Shown: piece after piece, positions 1 to 7,720 of the stretch
Numbering within the stretch: position 1 is the stretch's first letter
How the letters are laid out: each line of letters opens with the position of its first letter
Source of the DNA: Bradymonadales bacterium
GTDB taxonomy: Bacteria > Myxococcota_A > UBA9042 > PWKZ01
Direction: 5' to 3'
DNA length: 39,343 nucleotides
NCBI GenBank assembly: GCA_003559575.1
Contig: PWKZ01000202.1
Coordinates: 1 to 39,343, forward strand
Program-made: the position numbers and the translations under genes
The notes under the pieces: generated by a model
Told to the model about the DNA's origin: nothing
The model's database searches: none
What the model saw: only the letters and a program-made list of their open reading frames with translations

Positions 1-1
1 C

Positions 2-106
2 GGGGAAACCCGCGGAGTCGTGGCCAAAGTCACGTCGCACAAGGGTTTTCCCGATCTGACGAAGCAGCGCGCCGGGACCGCCCGCGGGACGCCGCCAGGC
101 GGCTGA
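2..106 (+). CDS. C-terminal fragment of an unidentified protein, cut by window edge
   Basis: An open frame enters from the left edge and stops at TGA 104-106, 9 bases before the convergent hisD stop. It encodes about 34 residues, ending in a basic stretch and a Gly/Pro-rich tail (...RGTPPGG). The close tail-to-tail spacing is what is expected of a real gene end in this compact genome. The fragment is too short to assign to a family, and a chance open frame in GC-rich DNA cannot be excluded. Confidence 0.35.
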   Translation, partial: GETRGVVAKVTSHKGFPDLTKQRAGTARGTPPGG

Positions 107-115
107 CTCAGTGTC

Positions 116-1393
116 CTAGGGCTCTCTCCGCTCGGCGGCGCGGGCGTGGGCGACGAGCCCCTCCAGCCTTGCCAAAGCGGCCGCGTCATTGACAAGCGGC
201 GCAATGGCGGCCGGACTGTCGAGGTGGAGCCAGGTGCGGACCCGTTTAAATGTCAGCACGGAGAGACCGCCCTGCGAGCGGGCCGTTCCCCCGGTGGGCA
301 GGACGTGGTTCGGGCCCGCTCCGTAATCACCGAGCACCTCGGCCGAGAGGGGGCCGATGAACAGCGCGCCGTAATGGTGAAGTTCGGCCGCCAGGCTGGA
401 GGCGTCCGCGCTCAGTATCTCCAGATGCTCGGGCGCCAGGTGGTCACAGGCCGCGACGGCCTGCGCGCGGTCTTGCGCCATGACGGCGAAGCTTTGTGAG
501 AGGGCGCGGCGCGCCGTCGTGGCGGTGGGAAGAGTCGCCAACTGGTGCGCGAGCGCCTCGTCGACCGCGGCGACGAACTCTTCGCCGGCCCAGGTGACGA
601 GGATCGCGAGCGCGTCGGGATCGTGCTCGGCCTGGGCCAGCAAGTCAGCGGCCACCAACTCGGGGGGAGCCTGCTCGTCGGCCAGAACCACCAACTCTGA
701 AGGGCCGGCCAGCATATCGATCGCCACATGTCCGGCCACGAGCTGTTTGGCGGCCGTAACGAAACGGTTGCCGGGCCCCACCACGATATCGGCCGCCGGT
801 AGCGGTCCTGCCCCAAACGCCAACGCGGCTATCGCCTGGGCGCCGCCGGCGGCGAGGAGCCCGTCGGCGCCCGCCACGGCGGCCGCCGCCAGTGTCACCT
901 GGGTCGGGCGCGGTGAGGCAACGAAGACTTGCCCGACCCCGGCTGTTCGCGCCGTCACCACGGTCATCAACACCGACGACGGCAGCGGGAAGCGCCCCCC
1001 CGGCGCGTAGCAGCCCGCGCGCTCCATGGGGGCGATGGTGTGGCCGGCGCGCCCTCCGGGCACCCTGACCTCGCAATCAAGGAGAGTGGCCGCTTGCGCC
1101 TCGGCGAAAACGCGGATCCTCTCCGCAGTGCGCTCCAGTAGCCGGCGTTGGTCGGACGACAACCCGGCGCGCGCGGCGCTGAGCTGGTCGGGGCCCAGCA
1201 GCAGATCCGCCCCCGGTGCCAGGCCATCGAACTCCTCGGCGTACGCCCTGAGCGCGCGCTCTCCGTGAGAGCGGACCTCTTCGACAATCTTTGCCGCGGT
1301 GGCGAGGGTCCGGGGGGTCACGGCGCGCCGGGAGTCTCTCCCGGACTCGAGAAGTTTTCCAGCGCGGAGGCGGTTCAGTTGGGTGGCGCTCAC
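116..1393 (-). CDS. hisD: Histidinol dehydrogenase HisD
   Basis: HisD carries out the last two steps of histidine synthesis, oxidising L-histidinol to L-histidine with two NAD+, as a cytosolic zinc enzyme. The 425-residue length is normal for the family. The family's zinc-ligand regions are visible: [11 protein letters not shown] (Gln and His), DYGAGPNH (Asp) and a C-terminal His in GLVAHARA. The catalytic Glu-His pair lies in APEHLEI. The start is GTG at 1393, with a GAGGGA ribosome site just upstream. An ATG a few bases further upstream is out of frame and closes at once. It is the last gene of the his operon, 15 bases after the hisA-hisI-hisE stop. Identity is certain from the motifs and operon position. 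Confidence 0.97.
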   Translation of the reverse strand: MSATQLNRLRAGKLLESGRDSRRAVTPRTLATAAKIVEEVRSHGERALRAYAEEFDGLAPGADLLLGPDQLSAARAGLSSDQRRLLERTAERIRVFAEAQAATLLDCEVRVPGGRAGHTIAPMERAGCYAPGGRFPLPSSVLMTVVTARTAGVGQVFVASPRPTQVTLAAAAVAGADGLLAAGGAQAIAALAFGAGPLPAADIVVGPGNRFVTAAKQLVAGHVAIDMLAGPSELVVLADEQAPPELVAADLLAQAEHDPDALAILVTWAGEEFVAAVDEALAHQLATLPTATTARRALSQSFAVMAQDRAQAVAACDHLAPEHLEILSADASSLAAELHHYGALFIGPLSAEVLGDYGAGPNHVLPTGGTARSQGGLSVLTFKRVRTWLHLDSPAAIAPLVNDAAALARLEGLVAHARAAERREP

Positions 1394-1408
1394 GGCATTC
1401 CCTCAGGC

Positions 1409-2683
1409 TCAGCGGTCATCTCGCGGCGCCGGTTTGGCGTCGCCGGCGCGTCTGGTCAAGCGGAGCGCGCGGCGGTCCAGGAGCGTCTCCACATCGGCGA
1501 GCGGCACGCCGGCCCGCACAAGGGCCGTCAACGCGAAGAAGAAAAGATCGGCGGCCTCGGAGGTGACCTCGTCCGGGGTCTCGGCGGCCGCCAATTCGGC
1601 GGCCTCCTCGACCAGTTTGGCGGCCAACAGGGCGGGGTCGTCGAGGAGGCGCCGGGTGTACGATCCCCGGGGCGCTTCGTTGAGGCGCGTCGCGAGGGTT
1701 CGCGCCAAGCGGTCGAGGCCGGTCGCATCGCCGAAACAGGTGCGAGTGCCTCGGTGGCAGAAGCCGCGTCCGTGTTGACGCACCCGGAACCTGAGCGCGT
1801 CGCGATCACAGTCCAGGTCGATCCCGATCAACTCCTGGTGATCGCCGGAGGTCGCGCCCTTGCGCCACAACCCGCGTCGCCGCGAGTGATAGACGCCGCG
1901 CAAGGTCTCGACCGACTCACGCACCGACTCGAGGTTGGACCAGGCGAGCCCCAACGCAACCCCGTGTTCGTCGGTGACCACCGTCGGCCACAGTCCGTCG
2001 GAGCGATCGGAGGTGAGCGGCGCCACGATGGCGTCGGCCAGTTTCATGCGGCCGGTGTAGATGGCCATCCCAACCTGGGCGTCGGCCCCGAGACGGTCGA
2101 TGGCGGCCAGCTCGGAGAGCGTCGAGACCCCGCCGGCAACGGTCACCGGGACGCCTTGCGCGGCCTCGACCACCTGGGCGACTCGGTCCAGGTCGATCCC
2201 CTCGAGGCGGCCCTCACGTTCCACGAAGGTCACGAGGAAGCCGCCCACCAGTGGTCGCAGCTCGGCCATCCGCTCCGTGACACGGCGCCCCGTGCGCTCG
2301 CGCCAACCCTTGACCACCACATCGTCGTCGATGGAGTCGAGCGCCGCCATGACCCGGTCGCGGGGCAGCTCTGCGAGCACCTCGGGCGTGGCGGCGGTGC
2401 CCAAAATCACTTGAGAGGCGCCGGCGTCCAGGAATCGGCGCGCGCTCTCGGCGTCGCGGATTCCCCCTCCGACTCGGCAGGGCGCCATTTCGAGCAACTC
2501 ACGGATCAGTGCTTCGTTGCTGCCGGTGCCGATGGCCGCGTCGAGATCAATCAGCGCGACGGGGCTCGCGAGACGAAAGCGCTCGAGGAGCGGGCGCGGA
2601 TCGCCGGCCTCGATCGCGGTCTCACGCCCCCCCACGAGCTGGACTGTTTGGCCGGCCATGAGGTCGATCGCGGGTATTATCAT
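1409..2683 (-). CDS. hisA-hisIE: HisA-HisI-HisE trifunctional fusion
   Basis: One 424-residue chain appears to carry three enzymes. Residues 1-225 are HisA (ProFAR isomerase), a TIM barrel starting MIIPAIDL, with catalytic Asp7 and Asp116 and phosphate loops VGGGIR and AGGVST. Residues about 228-320 are HisI (PRA-CH cyclohydrolase), with the metal-binding DCD at 291-293 and the pair Cys309/Cys316. Residues about 322-405 are HisE (PRA-PH), with KLVEEAAELA and DEVTSEAADLFF. HisIE fusions are common, but HisA joined in front of HisIE is not a usual arrangement. The chain therefore covers steps 2, 3 and 4 of the pathway in one protein. The ATG at 2683 overlaps the hisHF stop by 4 bases (ATGA), so translation is probably coupled. 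The HisA loop that usually reads TD.DRDG is TFVEREG here. Confidence 0.93.
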   Translation of the reverse strand: MIIPAIDLMAGQTVQLVGGRETAIEAGDPRPLLERFRLASPVALIDLDAAIGTGSNEALIRELLEMAPCRVGGGIRDAESARRFLDAGASQVILGTAATPEVLAELPRDRVMAALDSIDDDVVVKGWRERTGRRVTERMAELRPLVGGFLVTFVEREGRLEGIDLDRVAQVVEAAQGVPVTVAGGVSTLSELAAIDRLGADAQVGMAIYTGRMKLADAIVAPLTSDRSDGLWPTVVTDEHGVALGLAWSNLESVRESVETLRGVYHSRRRGLWRKGATSGDHQELIGIDLDCDRDALRFRVRQHGRGFCHRGTRTCFGDATGLDRLARTLATRLNEAPRGSYTRRLLDDPALLAAKLVEEAAELAAAETPDEVTSEAADLFFFALTALVRAGVPLADVETLLDRRALRLTRRAGDAKPAPRDDR

Positions 2684-4092
2684 TGACGAACCTCCAGTCC
2701 ACGCGCTGCCAGCAGACGTTTGACGCCGTCGGGGGTGTGCTCACCGTAGTGGAAAATTGAGGCGGCCAGCACGGCGTCGGCGCCGGCCGCGAGCCCTTCG
2801 GCGAGGTGCTCGGGCGAGTCGACCCCGCCCGACGCTATGATGGGCACATCGACGGCCCGCGCCACGGCGGTCGTGAACTCCAAGTCGTAGCCGAGCCTGG
2901 TGCCGTCGCGATCCCAGCTCGTCAGTAATATCTCTCCCGCACCGGCGGCGGTCGCTTCGCGTGCCCACTCGAGCGCGTCTCTCCCCGTCTTCTCGCGACC
3001 CGAGCGGATTATCACCTCCCAGCCGCCGCCGGTCTTTGCGGCGGCGTCGAGCGCCAGCACGGTGCATTGGCGTCCGAATCGCTCCGACAGCTCTGTGAGC
3101 AGAGTTGGGTTCTCGAAGGCCGCCGTGTTGACGCCCACCTTGTCGGCGCCGGCCTCGAGCAGCCGCGCGGCGTCCTCGACGGTGCGTACTCCTCCGCCCA
3201 CCGAGAGCGGGATCGAGAGCGCGCGGCGCACTCGGCGCACGGTCTCGAGGCCGGTGCCGCGCCCCTCCGGGGTCGCGGAGACGTCCAGCAGGACCAGCTC
3301 ATCCGCTCCTTGCGCTTCGTACAAAGCGGCGCGCTCCACCGGCTCGCCGGCCTCGGTGAGACCTTGGAACCGCACTCCCTTGACCACGCGTCCGTCCAAG
3401 ATGTCCAGACAGGGGATGATGCGGGCGAGCAGCCCTCGCGAGCCTCCGTGCCTCGGTGGAGTCGTGGCCCAAACGGTCTCGTCCTGGAGCCAGCGTTTGA
3501 GGAGCGCCGCTCCCCAGGCCCCCGACAGCTCGGGGTGGAATTGACAGGCCAGCAGTCGCCCGCGCTCCAGCGCCGCCACGAACGGGGCGCCATGATGGGC
3601 GGTGGCGGCGCGAAACCCATCCGGGGCCGCCGCCAGGCGATAGCTGTTGGCGAAGTAGGCGTCTCCAGGCAGAACGTAGCCGCGTCCCTCGGCTGAGACT
3701 CGGTTCCAGCCGAGCTGGGGGACTCGCACTCCGGGCTGGAAGCGTTCAAAGCGACCGGGACAGACGGCCAGCCCTCTCATGCCGGGGCTCTCTTCACTGC
3801 TCTCGGCCAGCAATTGCATTCCGACACAGATCGCCAGAGTTGGGCGGTTGTCGGCGATTCGGGCGCGGAGCGCCTCGATCACCCCCCGGCGCTCGAGCCT
3901 CTCCATCGCCGCCCCGAACGAGCCCACCCCGGGGAGCACGAGGAACGGCGCCCTGCGGATCTCGACGGCGGCCGCGGTGAGTCGAGGTCGTGCCCCCAAG
4001 CGCTCGAACGCCGCCATGATTGACGCGGTGTTGGCGACCCCGGTGGCGAATACGGTGACGTCATGCTCGGGTGGTGGAGGTTTATTTCTCAA
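2680..4092 (-). CDS. hisHF: HisH-HisF fused imidazole glycerol phosphate synthase
   Basis: A single 470-residue protein contains both subunits of IGP synthase, which turns PRFAR and glutamine into IGP and AICAR. Residues about 10-205 are the class I glutaminase HisH, with nucleophile Cys89 in AICVGMQ and His186/Glu188 in QFHPEL. A short linker follows. Residues about 224-468 are the HisF barrel, starting ARIIPCLDILDG, with catalytic Asp230 and Asp349. Their 119-residue spacing equals that of Asp11/Asp130 in HisF. The domain order is that of fungal and plant HIS7; most bacteria keep hisH and hisF separate. The start appears to be TTG at 4092, overlapping the hisB stop (TTGA), because no ATG or GTG lies before the conserved N-terminal strand. 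This points to translational coupling to hisB. Confidence 0.94.
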   Translation of the reverse strand: MRNKPPPPEHDVTVFATGVANTASIMAAFERLGARPRLTAAAVEIRRAPFLVLPGVGSFGAAMERLERRGVIEALRARIADNRPTLAICVGMQLLAESSEESPGMRGLAVCPGRFERFQPGVRVPQLGWNRVSAEGRGYVLPGDAYFANSYRLAAAPDGFRAATAHHGAPFVAALERGRLLACQFHPELSGAWGAALLKRWLQDETVWATTPPRHGGSRGLLARIIPCLDILDGRVVKGVRFQGLTEAGEPVERAALYEAQGADELVLLDVSATPEGRGTGLETVRRVRRALSIPLSVGGGVRTVEDAARLLEAGADKVGVNTAAFENPTLLTELSERFGRQCTVLALDAAAKTGGGWEVIIRSGREKTGRDALEWAREATAAGAGEILLTSWDRDGTRLGYDLEFTTAVARAVDVPIIASGGVDSPEHLAEGLAAGADAVLAASIFHYGEHTPDGVKRLLAARGLEVRQ

Positions 4093-4676
4093 AGGCTCCC
4101 CTTCGTGCTTCGAATCTCATCGTTCCCCGTGCCGGAGACTGCCTGCCGGAGCGCCAACGCCACGGCCTTGAAGGCCGCCTCGGCGCGGTGGTGGTCGTTG
4201 GCGCCGCGGATGACGTCCAAATGCAGGGCGAATCTCCCCGTCACCGTCAGCGAGGTGAAGAAGTGCGGTAGCATCTCGGCTGTCAGGGTGCCGAGCCGTT
4301 GTCCGGCGAGGCCCAAGTCGATGTTCGCGGAGGGGCGCCCGGAGAGATCGATCACGGCTCTCGCCAACGCCTCGTCGAGAGGCGCGAGCGCCCAACCGAA
4401 GCGCGCTACTCCGCGGCGTGATTCCAGCGCCTCATCGAGCGCTCGACCCAGTACCAGCGCGCAATCTTCGACCGTGTGGTGATCGTCCACTTGCAAGTCG
4501 CCCTCGGCGCGGAGTGAGAGGTCGAAGTCGGCATGCCGCGCGAGGATCTCCAGCATGTGGTCGAAGAACCCGACTCCGGTCTTCACATCGGCCTCTCCGG
4601 TTCCGTCCAGGTGGAGGGCGGCCTCGACAAAGGTCTCGCGGGTCTTGCGTGTCACAGTGGCTCGGCGTGGGTTCAT
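4089..4676 (-). CDS. hisB: Imidazoleglycerol-phosphate dehydratase HisB (monofunctional)
   Basis: This enzyme dehydrates IGP to imidazole acetol phosphate. Its 195 residues are just the dehydratase, without the N-terminal phosphatase domain of the enterobacterial bifunctional HisB. The manganese-binding motifs are plain: FFDHML, DDHHTVEDC, HFFTSL and NDHHRAEAAFKA. ATG 4676 overlaps the hisC-HAD stop by 4 bases, and its own stop overlaps the hisHF start, so it sits between two coupled fusion genes. Since this HisB lacks a phosphatase, histidinol-phosphate dephosphorylation must come from elsewhere, most likely the HAD domain of the preceding gene. Confidence 0.96.
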   Translation of the reverse strand: MNPRRATVTRKTRETFVEAALHLDGTGEADVKTGVGFFDHMLEILARHADFDLSLRAEGDLQVDDHHTVEDCALVLGRALDEALESRRGVARFGWALAPLDEALARAVIDLSGRPSANIDLGLAGQRLGTLTAEMLPHFFTSLTVTGRFALHLDVIRGANDHHRAEAAFKAVALALRQAVSGTGNDEIRSTKGSL

Positions 4677-6412
4677 GGGAGCAGCTCCTCAAGCTCGTCA
4701 AGGGTCGTCAGCACGCGGGCGGCGCCGGCGCGCAAGAGTGTCGGGGGTACGATCTCGTCCGCTTCGCCCGGGGCCGGGATGGCGAGGGGGAGGACGCCGG
4801 CGCCGCGCGCGGCGCCGATATCGTCGGGGGTGTCGCCAATCATCCAGGCGCGGGTGACGCCGAGGCGCTCGAGCGCCAGGCGAACCGGCGCCGGGTCGGG
4901 TTTGGCGGGGGCGTCCTCCATGCAGATGAGCGTTGTAAAGAGGTCGGCTATCCCGTTCTCCGCGAGGAACCGCTCGGCGTCGGCGCGCGGGCGGCCGGTG
5001 ACGATCCCGAGGGGGAGGCGGTTACAAAGCGCTCTCAGCCGCTCGGCGCTCAAGAGCAGCCGCTCTTCCCGCCACAGCCCTCTGAGGTCACCCTCACCCT
5101 GATAGTGTGCTTCGAAGCGCGCGGTGACCTCTTCGAGCGGCGCCTCGACGCCGTGGGCGGCCAGCAGGCGCTGGGTCGTCACCCAGTCGTTGTTGCTCCC
5201 CGGGCGGCGTTTGGCGGCGCTCACCTCCGCCGCGGCGAGGGTTATGCCGAAGCTCGCGGCGGTGGCGCGGATCGCTTCGCGGTAGGAGCGCGACACATCG
5301 ACGAGCACTCCATCCATGTCGAACAGCAGCGCTTCCGGCGAGTGAGCGGTCAAGAGGGCGTGTCGCAAGCGGCTGAACTCCTCCTCGTTCCCCGGACAGG
5401 AGATCCGGACGGCGTTCTTTAGCCACGGGTTGTCATGAAAGGCGCGAACGCCGATCCCGAGTCCCGCGAGCGCGTCTTGAAGTCGGCGCGGGTCATCGAC
5501 CAGCGCTGTCACGAAGTTGGCCTGCGAGGGGAGGGGACGGGCCCCGGTCTCGCGCAAGACCTCCTCCATGGCGCGGCGCTCATGGCGCACGCGGGAGATG
5601 AAATCGCCAACCGCCGCGTGGCCCTTTTCGAGCCAGGCCTGGGCCAATGAGAGGGAAGGGCGCGCCACGGCGTAGGGCAACCCGGCGGCCCGCATCCAGC
5701 CGATCACCGCCGTCGGGCCGACGGCGTAGCCCACGCGCAGTCCGGCGAGGCCCCAGGCTTTGGACAGGGTGCGGATCGCGACGGCGTTCGGCATTGAGGC
5801 GACCACCGGGGTGAGATCCTCGTCGGCGAACTCCACATAGGCCAGATCGACTATGAGGAGCGCCTCGGGAGCGCCTCCGGCGACTCGGCGGAGGTCGTCC
5901 TCGGTCACTACGGCGCCGCTCGGGTTATTGGGCGAGACCAAAGCGACCGCTCCCGTTCGTGCTGAGACGGCGGCCAGGATCTCATCGGTGGGGAAGGGCC
6001 CCTCGGGCCAGGGCACCTCGCGCACTTCGGCGCCGGCCAGGTGGGCAAAGCGCGCGAACATCTCGAAGGTCGGCACCGGCAAGACCAGCTCGCGGCCGGG
6101 CTCTAGCACGGCGCGGCAGGCGCGCTCGATGGCGTCGTCGCCGCCGGCCGTGACGATCACTTGCGCGGGTGAGACGGCGAGGCGCGCGGCGAGCGCGCTC
6201 TCGAGCGCCGCGGTGTTGGGATAGCGCCGAAAAAGCTCGTCTCCCTCCGGATTCAGGTGGTCGATTAGCGCCGCCGGTGGCCCGAGCCCCTCGTTCCCGT
6301 CCAGGCGCAGGTCCACCGGCGCGCGGGCCACTGAGGGGCGATAGGGCTTCGCGCGGGCGAGCGGCGCCACCGGTCGCGGGCCTCGTTGGTCTGGGTGCGG
6401 GGAGCGATCCAT
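4673..6412 (-). CDS. hisC: HisC aminotransferase fused to a HAD phosphatase (probable histidinol-phosphatase)
   Basis: The 579-residue protein has two parts. Residues about 20-355 are histidinol-phosphate aminotransferase, a fold-type I PLP enzyme, with LDGNEGLGPP, SPNNPSG and the PLP lysine 218 in TLSKAWGLAGLRVGYA. Residues about 358-578 are a subfamily IA HAD hydrolase, with nucleophile Asp365 in LLFDMDGVLVD, motif II IVTGRP, a motif III Lys in KPDP and motif IV MIGDTPDD. From memory, this HAD type (TIGR01548) occurs in some organisms joined to IGPD. The operon lacks any other phosphatase, so the HAD domain probably performs the HolPase step directly after HisC. ATG 6412 lies 8 bases after the hisG stop. 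The HisC call is certain; the phosphatase substrate is inferred. Confidence 0.93.
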   Translation of the reverse strand: MDRSPHPDQRGPRPVAPLARAKPYRPSVARAPVDLRLDGNEGLGPPAALIDHLNPEGDELFRRYPNTAALESALAARLAVSPAQVIVTAGGDDAIERACRAVLEPGRELVLPVPTFEMFARFAHLAGAEVREVPWPEGPFPTDEILAAVSARTGAVALVSPNNPSGAVVTEDDLRRVAGGAPEALLIVDLAYVEFADEDLTPVVASMPNAVAIRTLSKAWGLAGLRVGYAVGPTAVIGWMRAAGLPYAVARPSLSLAQAWLEKGHAAVGDFISRVRHERRAMEEVLRETGARPLPSQANFVTALVDDPRRLQDALAGLGIGVRAFHDNPWLKNAVRISCPGNEEEFSRLRHALLTAHSPEALLFDMDGVLVDVSRSYREAIRATAASFGITLAAAEVSAAKRRPGSNNDWVTTQRLLAAHGVEAPLEEVTARFEAHYQGEGDLRGLWREERLLLSAERLRALCNRLPLGIVTGRPRADAERFLAENGIADLFTTLICMEDAPAKPDPAPVRLALERLGVTRAWMIGDTPDDIGAARGAGVLPLAIPAPGEADEIVPPTLLRAGAARVLTTLDELEELLP

Positions 6413-6420
6413 ACCGCCTC

Positions 6421-7296
6421 TCAGGCCACTATTTGGGCTGGTTTGGTGACGACGATGTCGGCCCCGCCGGCCGCCCGAATGGCCGGGATGAGCTGCGGCA
6501 GAGCCTCTCGGGGGACCGCCGATTTGACGGCGTACCCGGCGTGGCCGTGGAGCGGTGAGATGGTGGGTTTGCGCATGGCGGGCAAGATGGCGATCACTTC
6601 GTTCAACTGGGCGGAGGTCACGTTGACCTCGAGGATCACGCGCTCGCGCGCCTCCAAGACCGAGCGCAGCAACATGCAGAAATCCTCGATCAGGTCACGC
6701 CGCGGTGGGTCGTCCAGCACAGCGGGGTTTGCATACAGGCGGGTGGTCGAGCGCATCACTTCGTCCAAGATGTGGAGCCCATTTTCCCGCAAGGTCGCTC
6801 CGGTGGCTGTGTTGTCGACGATGCAGTCGGCGTCCTCGGGAGGGAACACCTCGGTGGCGCCGTACGAGTGGACAAATGCGGCGTCGAGTCCGGCTCGCTC
6901 GATCCAGGCGCGGGTCAGGCGCTGGTATTCGGAGGCGACCACCAGCCTCCTGGCGGGGAGTCGTCCGTCCACGAGTAGCGGCACCGGGGCGGCCGCCACG
7001 ACTCGCACCGGGTCGAGCCCGGTGTCGAGTAGCTCGATGAGAGAAACGTCCAGCTCGGCCACCCAGTCGGCGCCCGCGAACCCCAGATCGCGTGATCCGG
7101 CGTGCAGCATCTCGACTATATTTTGCGGTTTCAAAATCTTGGCTTCGATACCGGGCAGGGGGAGGCTCGGCCGGTAGCCGCGGGCGTCGGCGTGGACTCG
7201 GATGCCGGCCTCGGCGAGCAGACTGAAGATCCCGTCCTGCATGCGCCCTTTGGGTAGCCCAAGGCGAAGAGAGGCGTTGTCGAGGCCGGTGGGCAT
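6421..7296 (-). CDS. hisG: ATP phosphoribosyltransferase HisG, long form
   Basis: HisG condenses ATP with PRPP in the first, feedback-controlled step of histidine synthesis. At 291 residues it is the long form, with a C-terminal ACT-like regulatory domain (about residues 215-290), so no HisZ partner is needed. The N-terminal LRLGLPKGRM and the PRPP-binding DCIVDNTATGATLREN are visible. The frame stays open well upstream, but the start is set at ATG 7296: a GAAAGGA ribosome site lies about 8 bases before it, and homology begins there. It is the first gene of the his operon and faces a divergent plus-strand gene across about 420 bases of regulatory DNA. Confidence 0.96.
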   Translation of the reverse strand: MPTGLDNASLRLGLPKGRMQDGIFSLLAEAGIRVHADARGYRPSLPLPGIEAKILKPQNIVEMLHAGSRDLGFAGADWVAELDVSLIELLDTGLDPVRVVAAAPVPLLVDGRLPARRLVVASEYQRLTRAWIERAGLDAAFVHSYGATEVFPPEDADCIVDNTATGATLRENGLHILDEVMRSTTRLYANPAVLDDPPRRDLIEDFCMLLRSVLEARERVILEVNVTSAQLNEVIAILPAMRKPTISPLHGHAGYAVKSAVPREALPQLIPAIRAAGGADIVVTKPAQIVA

Positions 7297-7720
7297 GGAG
7301 CGTCCTTTCTCAATCGACCGTCGTTCACGCGCTTCCTGACAAGTCTCAACGCGTCGCCGCGAGGCAAATCGACGGTGAGTTTTCAAGGACTCGTAATACC
7401 GGGTTTGACATATTGGTGCAATGTTTCGGCGAAACGGAGTCGGTGGCCGACAATCAGCCGGGCGACTGGAGTCAGGGGTCCTGAGGTGAGAGCTGATAAC
7501 GGACTCTGTCCTTGGGCTCCCACCAGAAAAAAATATGGACCTTGGCGCAAATTGAGAATAAGCTCCGTCATGTAGCTGCTGGAGCGCACTTTCGTCGCGA
7601 CGGACCAGGCAGGCCCGTCCGGCGGGCGCGGGGGCCGGCGGAGGCTTGGGCAACAAGGTAAAGCCAGAGTTTTTAGCGAGATTACACCCTGTCGTTCAGG
7701 GGGGGCCGGGGAGTTAACTA
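7297..7720. other. Divergent intergenic region between hisG and the PilZ/hydrolase/methyltransferase gene
   Basis: These 424 bases contain no convincing gene. The part from 7380 to 7570 is clearly less GC-rich than its surroundings, which suits a promoter region. It contains a candidate minus-strand his promoter (7393-7421), a perfect TTGACA hexamer on the plus strand at 7405-7410 with no good partner -10, a small hairpin GTTTC-GGC-GAAAC at 7423-7435, and a hairpin CCCTG-TCGTT-CAGGG at 7687-7701 just before the plus-strand ribosome site. No histidine-rich leader peptide is seen upstream of hisG. Confidence 0.6.
7393..7421 (-). promoter_or_regulatory. Candidate sigma-70 promoter of the his operon
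   Basis: On the minus strand, TTGCAC (7421-7416) and TATTAC (7398-7393) are separated by 17 bases, about 97 bases upstream of the hisG start. The -10 box matches 4 of 6 consensus positions and the -35 box 3 of 6. It is the best-spaced pair seen in this gap. Confidence 0.4.

Noticed and set aside
1148-2686. 512-codon plus-strand frame across hisD and hisA-hisI-hisE
   Set aside because: Antisense of clear his genes; composition typical of a shadow frame.
7405-7410. Perfect TTGACA on the plus strand as promoter of the PilZ/hydrolase gene
   Set aside because: No acceptable -10 box at 16-18 bases; more than 300 bases from the gene start.
7383-7571. Small minus-strand open frame of about 62 codons upstream of hisG, considered as a leader peptide
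   Set aside because: No ribosome site, few histidine codons (no run) and it overlaps the candidate his promoter.
7297-7656. 120-codon upstream extension of hisG
   Set aside because: HisG homology and a good ribosome site begin at ATG 7296; the extension has no family similarity and would swallow the regulatory gap.
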